The translations under genes were made by a program, and so were the position numbers. Shown here piece after piece: positions 11,756 to 21,600 of a stretch of DNA of 64,000 nucleotides (position 1 is its first letter; every line of letters begins with the position of its first letter). This DNA comes from Gigantopelta aegis (Eukaryota > Mollusca > Gastropoda > Neomphalida > Peltospiridae): the NCBI RefSeq assembly GCF_016097555.1, contig NC_054708.1, forward strand, positions 23,263,334 through 23,327,333. Reading direction: 5' to 3'. The notes below the pieces were generated by a model. It worked only from the letters and a program-made list of their open reading frames with translations. It was not told the origin of the DNA and did no database searches.

Positions 11756-12504
11756 GCAGATGGGGAAAATAGCATGAATAATTATTTCACCATTCAAGGG
11801 AGTTAACTTATGGCCCTTTTTTCCTTTTAACTAAAAAAGCAATTTTAATGCAGGATTTTCAATAATTTTTATACAGTTGAAATAGCCTTTATTGGAAATG
11901 AAAGCACATGTAAAGTCACTTCATGATATTGGACTACAATTTGGCAAAAGAAAATTTGTCTTGTTAACTTCACTTTACTATAAATCTTTAAATAAAAAGC
12001 ATTCCTTTGCTTTGCTTTCTTATATCTAGGGGGGAAAAAAGGATTTTAATATGTATCTTAACTTTCTTGTTTTCATTTTTTAAACCCATAAATCATTATA
12101 TCAGTCCCAGTAGTCTCAAATTGACACATATTGCATAAAACTTGAATCTACAATGAGAAAAATAAAATAATTGTAAATGTTGTCATTCTATAATATCCAC
12201 CACTAATAAGTATAAGAAGGACATTTGTAACAGTTTACTTTAATTAGCTGAGTATCATGGATGTTTGTTACTTTAAACCGGTGTATGATTAGCTCTGATT
12301 GCGGTGGAATCCTCACTACATTGTCTGTGGGCTGAGCTGGATAATGATCCTCCTTCCACAAACAAGACGTTGATTAAACCGTCTGGCTTGTTTCATGACA
12401 TGTGCTAGTTACCAGCATTTTGAAGTGTTCACCAGCCTCAGTTTAATGCCACTTTTTGTGGAATGTGGGTGTACAGTTCGTGTGCGGTTTAGTCTGTGTT
12501 CATC
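11756..12504. other. Intergenic DNA, no gene seen
   Basis: AT-rich, no supported frame or repeat family. Confidence 0.35.
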
Positions 12505-12990
12505 CGTCTGTGTGTCTGTATGTTTGTCTGTTCATCCATCAGTCCAGACAGTTAAAACAGCCAGTAAACCAACAAGCAGTTCCATTTATTCATCCAAAGT
12601 CTAGTTCTACTTATCTGTCCATTTGTCCTCCCACAAATGTGTCAGTCCATCCATCCATCTGTCTGTCCATCCATCCATCCACCCATCCTTCCCTCTTTCC
12701 TTCCTTCCCTCCCTCTATTCATCTTTCCATCCATCCATCCATCCATCCATCCATCCATCCATCCATCCATCCATCCATCCATCTGTCCATCCATCCATCC
12801 ATGCTTCCCATACCCTCCCTCCCTCCATCCGTCCATCCATCTATCCATCCACCTGTCGTCCATTCATCCATTTTTCCATCCATCCAGAACCTGTCCATCC
12901 CTCCCTTCCATCCATCCATCCATCCATCCCTCCATCCATACATCCAACTGTCAGTCTATTCATCTATCCATCCATCCATCCATCCAAAGT
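12505..12990. repeat. (CCAT)n minisatellite
   Basis: Tetranucleotide array, purest at 12722-12830. The long frames it creates (His-Pro-Ser-Ile on plus, Trp-Met-Asp-Gly on minus) are by-products in several frames at once, not genes. Confidence 0.95.
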
Positions 12991-13280
12991 AAAAACTGAA
13001 ACAAAATTGAACAAAATGAAACGAATACAAATTGGAAAACATCACTGTGTAATATAAGAACCTTTTTAAAACCATATAATTATGTGGCTATATCTTCAGT
13101 ATATATATTTGTTTAAATTAACAAAAATGCTTGTCGTTCCACGTGAGCCCAGTTGAAATGTGAAAATGTTAAAATGGTAAAAACCTGCTGATGGTGCCGT
13201 CACTCCAGTGAAATGCCGCTGATGGTGCTATATCTCTCCAGTTATCAGTGAGTGTCTTTCACAACAAAGAGCCGACTGTG

Positions 13281-13475
13281 TCACACTGAATTAGCGCTAT
13301 CTGCTTCAGTCTGGATCCAGACCATCCCCAGTCCACCTGCCTGCTGTCTGTCATCAGCTGCTACAAGCCCAAGATGTGTGTTCTGGCTGTACCATATCAT
13401 TATGTACTTGAACCAGAACAGTACAAACAACTGGACACTTCAAGGCATATGAAACATGATGGAAATCTATATAAT
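13281..13475 (+). repeat. Direct duplication, unit 1
   Basis: CACACTGAATTAGCGCTATC through ATGATGGAAATCTATATAAT; unit 2 lies at 13647-13806. Unit 1 carries about 30 bp extra. Confidence 0.85.
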
Positions 13476-13479
13476 ATGG

Positions 13480-13646
13480 AGTGGGATCTAGGTCAGTTAG
13501 TAGGGCCCACTGGTCTGAGGTTCTTTTCTTTGGTTGCAAGATCGAACCTCCTAGATGGACCCATTCTCTGATTGGCCTTTGTCCAACCAGTGCCCCATGA
13601 CTAATATATAAAAAGGCTGTGGTATGTGCTGTCCTGTCTGCAAGGA
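13480..13646 (+). repeat. Decayed SINE between two duplicated units
   Basis: Head 3-like start (GATCTAGGTCAGTTAGTAGG) and diverged core (GGTATGTGCTGTCCTGTCTG). It fills the space between the duplicated units. Confidence 0.65.
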
Positions 13647-13806
13647 AGTGACACTGAATTAGTGCTATCTACTTCAGTATGTCTGTCATCAGCTACAAGC
13701 CCAATATGTTTGTCCTGGCTGTACCACATCATTATGTACTTGAACCAAAACAGTGGGAACAACTGGACACTTCAAGGCATTGAAACATGATGGAAATCTA
13801 TATAAT
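13647..13806 (+). repeat. Direct duplication, unit 2
   Basis: Same sequence as 13281-13475 with small deletions, ending ATGATGGAAATCTATATAAT. Confidence 0.85.
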
Positions 13807-13845
13807 GTATTACATGTATGTGAGAGCTGCTGAGTAGTATCAGCC

Positions 13846-13908
13846 AAAGTGGTCTAGTCATTTAAGTCATCGACCTTAAGGCTGAGAGGTTATAGGTTCG
13901 ATTCCCAG
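13846..13908 (+). repeat. tRNA-like SINE head interrupted by a MITE
   Basis: A-box/B-box-like sequence ending GGTTCGATTCCCAG; after the MITE at 13909-14157 it resumes as CCCAGTACTGC at 14158. It does not fold as a sound tRNA. Confidence 0.6.
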
Positions 13909-14157
13909 CAGGGTTTCTGCCAGAGGGTAAAACCGGTATGGTACCATACCTCTAAACAAAAATTGCAGATTTTTGTTTTAAAGTTAACCTCTTGAGAAAA
14001 TTAATTACTCTTATCATTACTGTATGATATTCTAAACCCTAACCCTAAACGTAACCCATTTTCTTTCTGAGTGAGGACTCTCATACTCCCTGTTGACTGT
14101 GGTTGCGTTCAATTCCATAATGACATACCCAAAAATGTCTTTCTGACAGAAACACTG
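13909..14157. mobile_element. hAT-like MITE, copy A
   Basis: 249 bp with termini CAGGGTTTCTGCCAGAGG and, inverted, CAGTGTTTCTGTCAGAAA. It is flanked by a 5-bp target duplication CCCAG at 13904-13908 and 14158-14162. CAG-type hAT termini with 5-bp duplications fit the hAT5 subgroup. It has no coding capacity. Confidence 0.85.
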
Positions 14158-14189
14158 CCCAGTACTGCTATATGTGACAAATGGTCTAA

Positions 14190-14356
14190 AAGGAAGGAAG
14201 GAATGTTTTATTTAGCGACATTCAACTTGTTTTAATTAAAATAATATGGCATCGGACATATTGTTAAGGACTTCACAGATAATGAGAGAGGAAACCTGCT
14301 GCCACCATGCAATGGGGTATTCTTGCCAATTAGCAAGGGATCTTTTTATGCAGCAA
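14190..14356 (-). repeat. SINE tail A and part of core, minus
   Basis: From (GGAA)n and ATGTTTTATTTAGCGACA to AGCAAGGGATCTTTTTATGC; diverged. Confidence 0.75.
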
Positions 14357-14370
14357 TGTGTCTAGTAACC

Positions 14371-14810
14371 CATGTGGGGCAGGATTTAGCTCAGTCGGTT
14401 GAGTGCTTGCTTGAGGTGCTTGCATCGCAGGATCGAATCACCTTGGTGGATCCATTTAACTGATTGGGTTTTTTCTTGTTTCATACAGTGCACCACAACT
14501 GGAAAAAGGCCGTGGTATATGCTTTCCTGTCTGTGGGAAAGTGCATATAAAAGATCCCTAGCTGCAGTAGGAAAAATGTAGTGGGTTTCCTCTGATGAGT
14601 GCATCATGACTGGTATATCAAAGGCCGTGGTATGTACTATCCTGTCTGTGGGATGGTGCATATAAAAGATCCCTTGCTGCTAATCGAAAAAGTAGCGGGT
14701 TTCCTCTCTCAATATCTGTGTGGTCCTTAACCATATGTCTGACGCCATATAACCATATATACAATGTGTTGAGTGCATCGTTAAATAAAACATTTCTTTC
14801 TTTCTTTCAC
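14371..14810 (+). repeat. Fused SINE dimer, head 3 core then core with tail A
   Basis: Head 3 (GGGGCAGGATTTAGCTCAGT) and core run to about 14597, where the tail is replaced by a second core starting ATGACTGGTATATCAAAGG, which then ends in tail A and (TTTC)n. The AAAAGATCCCT core motif occurs twice, 118 bp apart. Confidence 0.88.
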
Positions 14811-15013
14811 ACCACTGTTCTCACTGTACTGGTACTGTATATGTGTCTAAACAACACTCAATTGATCCAATTTGTAGTTGGTATACTTTTAATTGATTTA
14901 AGATTTTATGAAGAATGATATACTCGTTACATGACCTGTTTGACATGTGGTGATCTCCTGGTAACCTGAACGACAGTTCTCCACTTATTTTGATGCCTGA
15001 TATTGTTGTTATT

Positions 15014-15249
15014 CAGAGTTTCTGCAAGAGGGGGTAAAACCCAGTATGGTGCCATACCCAAATATTTTTTCAGTTTGTTTTTCAAGTTAACCTTTTGACA
15101 AAAATGAATTACTCTTATCATTACTGTATGATATTCTTAATCCTAACACATTTTCTTTCTGGGGGAGGATCCCCATACCCCCTGTTGACTGTGGTTCAAT
15201 TCAATTCCATAGCGCCATACCCAAAAATGTCTTTCTGACAGAAACACTG
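15014..15249. mobile_element. hAT-like MITE, copy B
   Basis: 236 bp, termini CAGAGTTTCTGCAAGAGG and inverted CAGTGTTTCTGTCAGAAA, 5-bp target duplication TTATT at 15009-15013 and 15250-15254. The interior matches copy A (TTACTCTTATCATTACTGTA). Confidence 0.88.
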
Positions 15250-15568
15250 TTATTAGTATTTTACTGTACACAGAATGAGCTGTCTACTCATTTATGCTGT
15301 ATGTGTATTAATGAATAAGTGAAACAGACAATGCTGTCAGTGTGGTAGGTAACGAAAAAGTGACATTCTTCCCATAATATTGCATCAGACATGCATGGTG
15401 TGTGGGTGGCTTATTAATGAACAATGCACAATACGCATGCATACTGGAGGTGGGAGGCGGATGTAAACGTTGAAATGTTTTGCATGCCTACTTGCTGTGT
15501 AATCCTGACGTAGTATAAACATACAGAATTGCATATAACTCTCTTATTAATATGATTATTAATTTCAG

Positions 15569-15643
15569 ATGTTGCATCGGTCTGATCACTACAAAGGGAA
15601 GTCTGGCACTGGCAGATAAAGTAAATGCCACATCATTTTGTAG
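15569..15643 (+). CDS. IMP3: IMP3 internal exon (75 bp)
   Basis: Acceptor TTATTAATTTCAG ends at 15568; donor GTATGT starts at 15644. Encodes CCIGLITTKGSLALADKV and then NATSFC, ending two bases into an Arg codon. The start CC replaces the usual Tyr and small residue of this family. Confidence 0.9.
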
Positions 15644-18600
15644 GTATGTATCCCATGCATTGAGTACAATACTGTGGAAATTGTGCAAATGATCATTTCG
15701 TTTATGAATTACTAGTACAATTCTAGTTTTGTGTAACATATTTTTTGTTCACACATCAAATTTAGGACATGATTTTTATTGTTATTTAAGGATTGTCTGT
15801 TATTTCTTTTACGTTTCGGGGTATGTACAAAAATAATCATCCACAAACTGTGTGAATTGGTGAAGCCTTTCTCACATAAGTTTGCAGATGATTTTTTTGT
15901 TCATACCCAGATGAACGTAAAAGAAATAACAGACAATACTTATAATTAAATTTGAATTATACAGGCAAATAATAACACTAAAACATCATACGTTATTTTG
16001 AATTATTTCAAAACATTAATGCTCAATAAGACAACTTGCCGATATAAAATGACGTCATCAGATATGACGTTCCATGACGATGTAATTTTTACGGTCATTG
16101 GAAAATAAACAAACTCCCGTTGCTATGTCTAGACCAATGGGATGACGTTACGTTGTAATGAATGTAAAAGAAATTTAATGATACCGGATTACGCTAATTA
16201 AAATGAGTTACGTGAATTTGTGTTTGTGTGTGTGTGTGTAAACTGTAAATGGGTTATGCATATTTTTAATTCGTAGAGGCCTGTAATACATTAATAATAT
16301 ATCCTCTGAAGGCTGTGTTAAAAATATTTAATTTAGAAACTCCGTATCAGATCAAAGTATTTTTTATTGTATTTATATCAATTGTTTGTATTTGAATGAT
16401 CATACAGAAGTCCCAGTTGTTTTCCTTGTTATCTGTTATAATGAGAATAAAACAATGAGAGAAAAAAATGATATAGAATAAATTCAAGGTTTTATTGCTG
16501 AACTAATATTTGCCATCATTTGCAGAGACTCTGTTGTTTGTTAATCCAAATTTTGTTGAGTTTGAATGTATAATTCCCAACTTTTTAATCTTTTATTGTA
16601 ATATTATATAAAAAAAACCATGTGTATGTTTAAATAATTAAATTTCCATTACATTCAGTACAATATAACATATTTCATTGGTCCAGACGTAGCAACGGGA
16701 GTTTGTTCATACTTCGATGAATGTAAAAATTGTCATCAGGGAACATCATATCTGATGACGTCACTTTATATGGGCAAGTTGTCTTATTGAGCGTAAATGT
16801 TTATGGAACAAAAATAATTTGAAATAAAGTATGAACTTTTAGTGTTATTATTAGCAAATATGATTCAAATTTAATTGTAAGTATTGTCTGTTATTTCTTT
16901 TATGTTCATCTGGGTATGAACAAAAACAATTATCTGCAAACTTACGTGAGAACGGCTTCATCAATTTACACAGTTTGTAGATGATATTTTTTGTTCATAC
17001 CCTGATGAACATAACAGAAATAACAGACAATCCTTAAATAAATAAATGTGACACATATTTTCCTTATAAAATGTATTCAGCAGATAATAAATTGTGTACA
17101 TTATAATGATTCACTCTGACAAAGTCAAATGGACCTTCACCAAATATTCTGAAACCATAGCTAAATAAAATACCAGTATTGTAAAGAATATAAGACTCCA
17201 TCATATGTGGTCATGTGGGATAGAAAGAGTACACCCGAGGTGGTGAAAATTTCAACCTGGGATGAGGCTTGTCGAGTTTCAAGGTCGAAATTTTCACCAC
17301 CGAGGGTGTACTTTTTCTATCCCACATGACCACATATGATGGAGTCTTTTTCTCTCATTTATTCAATAAATAAACCATTATTGTACACAAACAGACAAAG
17401 ATGGCTGAACAAGTAACTTTTTTGTTTGACTATTTTATCATAAATAAACAACACTATCATATTTGCAGTGTTTGTTTCATGTTGTTACCAAGTAACAATA
17501 TAGCTTTTATAATGAAGGTTTTAGTAACAAAATATTATTTAAAACTGTGACTAATGACCTCATGGTATCATCCCACATTAATATGACGACATATGTTACC
17601 AATGACGTCATGTTAAACGCAAGTACGTGATATCCTACGTAGGATAGAAATTTCTTACAGATCTTTCTTTCATGGGATAGCTCTGTCCTATATACCTGAG
17701 GATGAGAGAAATATCATTTCCAAGCTATAATATATAGCATACAGCACTGCTAATGATTCATTCTGACAAGTTACTAGTAAGTCAAATGAATCTTCTACAA
17801 ATATTCGGAAACCGTAGCTAAATAAAATACTGATATTCTAAAAAAACAAGAAAGAAAAGAAAAGAAATCATTTACAAGCTGTAATTGAAATGATTGACAG
17901 AAACATGGATAATTGTTACGAATATCTGGAGAAACTCAACTAACTGTCCAGTGATTTGAAGCAGATTTTACAACATTAAAGCTGTGGGCAGCCTTCCTTA
18001 CCAGCTATTATGGAAGAATCATGTTTTTTAATAAGCTTCATTGTTCTCTATTTCAGACGCAGATTGCCTGTTGTTATGGTCCGGATCCACATGGCCGAGA
18101 ATTTGAGGGCAGCAGCCACTTTCATTGAACAGGGTCGTATCCTTTTGAAGATAGTTTGTTCTTAATTATATGAAAGTATTCAGGCTTCTAGAATGTCATA
18201 AAAATCCCTTAGCCATGAGTTCAGTAATTAATTTTTTTTACTAGCGATAATTAAAAATTCACTAGTCTACTTTAAATAAATACAATTTTACTAATAGTAA
18301 TAATCAGATATGTCACCTAAAGAGGGAGATAGAGCTTAAAAGCCCATAGATTGGGGTGGGAAGAGAGGACAGGATATTCATATTTACAAAATAAGACTTA
18401 AATGCAGCATTTGACCACTTTTTTTTTCACTAGCCGTCGGACAAGTTATAGTAGTTATTTACTAGCCCAACAGTGAATATCACTAGCCATGGGAATGGGG
18501 CTACCATAATCTAGAAGCTCTGAAGTATATTAAAAACCATATGTATTCAAAGAGATATCAAAAAGCTATGTATATAGTAGTGTTTGTAGAAAGTGCTCCT

Positions 18601-21600
18601 ACTGGCAGTAGCAAGTGGGAATTTCCCTATTAGCTCAATTGGTAGAGTGCAGGACTCTCATACTGAGGGACTGTGGTTCGAATCCCCTCAGTGGAGGTTG
18701 ATTTTTATCTTACATTTGGAGCCGACATAGAGACCCTTAAAAAAACCAGGTGTTCAACTTTCAAAAGGTACAACTACTGTTTTTCAAAGAACACTAACAA
18801 TTACATTATATGTATGGCAGTTTATTTCTGAGACCCCAAGATATTATATACCGACTCTAAAAACAAGCTGATTATGATTCGGTAAACACTGTATTTTCAA
18901 GGTGCATGTACAGGTTCAGTGTATGGGATGTGCAGTCCAGTGCCTCTTTACTTCCATGAAATATTGTAAAAGACTGCTTGCTGCCAATCATCATTAATCC
19001 ATGTGGAACTAGCACGTTTCCACTCTCACACTAATCACTAGCTGGCATAATGGCATGGTCAGTCTCCTGTATTCAAGCTATATATTGATCATGCTATAGA
19101 TTTGACAAGTCCGGTAAGTGTCCCTTTTTATTTGCATCCTTCACCAAAAAAATAAAATAAACAAAAATCCTGCTGTGGATGTCCTAGACAAACTCTCATT
19201 TCCAAAAAGACTTTTTTTTAAAAGACATAAAACCAACCAACCAAAAATCCCATTGTGTTGAAAAGTACTGCTGTCTTGATTAAGTCTTCTGTGGTGCCCC
19301 AAAGCTTGTCGGCCAATGTTGCACCATTTGGCCAGTGCTTTAATCTTGCTTCATTGTACAAGTGGCAAGACGGCAGGATGTATTCTGAAGACTGATCGCG
19401 TTTAACATGGACAGTGGTTGGTGTCTACCAACTTCAGGTGGTACATACGGGACCGAAGCTAATTGTGTGTGTGTCAATTAAAAAGGCCTGTTACTCTGCT
19501 GTCACTTTAAACTCTGCTATATATTGTTAAAATACCTGGCTAGGGATTTTCAAAGCTATCTTACTTACTCACTTATGCCCATCGTCCCTTCTGGGCTCTG
19601 GTTTCAAGCTGCCTTCAGGTGTATCCTGTCTTCTTGGTGTCCACCGGGAGGTCCCTTCGCCATGTGTTCTTTGGGTGGCCTCTTTTTCTTCTGCCTTATG
19701 GGTTCCATGTCAGAGCCTACCTGGTGATATTCGATGCTGGTTTCCACAGTTTATAACCAATCCGTCCCCATTGTCTCCTTCTAATCTCATTTCCAGCAGC
19801 CAGTTGGTGTGTTCTCTTCCACAAGTCGATGTTGCTGATCTTAGCACTACAAAATTGTGAAACCATCGTAAGCTATGACATCACTACAGCACATGCCATA
19901 GTGACATCATAGCTTATGATAGTTTTATGATTTCATAGCGCTAAGATAGCTTTGAAAATATGGGCCTAGGTTGCTATATGTGGTTAAAAGTTAGAACATA
20001 TGAGTACATAATGCAGATGTGACTGGGAATAGTTGTATATTTGTCTGGAGGTTGGTGGTGTTGGTGGAGCCAGAGTATGTTTTGACATAATGTAGTTGGA
20101 TAAAAGCATAAACATATGACATGGAGGTATGAGTTAGATGCTGTTGTAAAGCATGCAGATATTTTAGATGTTTTAGCCTTGACAGTTATCAGATGTCAGA
20201 ATAGGACCAGAGGTTGTGATGGATCCAGCATTTATGGTTACACGGTGAGTGAATTATTACTACTTGACCTGCTGGAGTTTTACAAGTGGCTAGTTGAATA
20301 TAGGGGATTAGACCATGGATATTCAATATATCACACATGTTAAATAAATACTAAATAATAAATACTACTGCTACTACTACAACTACAGCCACTACTACTG
20401 CCACTACTACTAATATCACTACTACTACTACTATTACTCCTACATTTAGTATCAACAATGCAACATGTCTTAAGCAGTATTTCATTTTATTTAATCGCGT
20501 TTTCTAGCTTTACGACAAGCAGCTGGCAGTACGCTGCTGAATAGTAGACTGGCCACGTGGACATGCAAATAATGCTTATTAACACCGCGAGGCGGATCAA
20601 CTGAACAAAACTGGTTGAACATGTTTGGTTCTGAAAATTGAGATGGTAAAAAATCTTTCACAATTTTTTTTCGCCAAACCAAACATTCTTTCATAAAAAA
20701 AATTTCTTTTTCCACAATTGGTGACTTTGGCGAACGACAGCGCGAGCCCTGACTACTAGTCCTACTACTACAACTACTGCACCCACTAGTACTATTACTA
20801 CTACAACTATTACACCCACTACTACCATTATTACTGCACTTACCATCCACGACCAGTCACCATTATTGCACCAGTCAGTGGGTCCATTGGGCTATTTGTC
20901 GCTCCAGCCAGTGCACCACGACTGGTATATCAAAGCCCGTGGTATGTGCTACCTGTCTGTGGGATGGTGCATATAAAAGATCCCTTGCTGCTAATCGAAA
21001 AAAGAGTAGCCCATGAAGTGGCGACAGCGGGTTTCCTCTTTCAATATCTGTTGGGTCCTTAACCATATGTCCGACGCCATATAACCGTAAATTAAAAAAA
21101 TGTGTTGAGTGCGTCGTTAAATAAAACATTTCCTTCCTTTGTTCCTTCCTTCCATTGCAACAAGAAAAACATTAGAAAAATAGCTTCGAAGCTTCTTTAA
21201 ATTTTGAATGGCTTTCAATAAAACCTGTAGCAAGCAGTCATTGTGAAAATAAGTTACTTGTTTAAAACATACTTGATAAATGAGATGTAAAATTATTTCA
21301 TTACATATCATTTTTTTCACTGTGCATGTTTGTTGGTAGAAAAATTAAAACATTTATACCAACAATATATTTTGTTAATAAATATTAAATATTAAAAATG
21401 TTCCAAATATCTTCACTCAGAATACTATACAAATGTACCTTTTTATTGGACAAAAAACTACAGTTACCTCTTTTAGGAAATTGTATTTAAAGAAAAGTGT
21501 GTTTTTAAATTAGTCACCATGTAAGGGAGATAACTCTTGTTATTAAGCATGTTTCATGCGTTGTCTCCCATTTCAGCACCTGCTCTATTTATTGAATAAT

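Noticed and set aside
12456..13057. Long frames of His-Pro-Ser-Ile or Trp-Met-Asp-Gly
   Set aside because: Created by the CCAT satellite in several frames on both strands; no unique protein sequence.
14030..14060. Telomere-like CCCTAACCCTAA
   Set aside because: Only two units, inside hAT-like MITE copy A; the same place in copy B is diverged. Not a telomere or an interstitial array.
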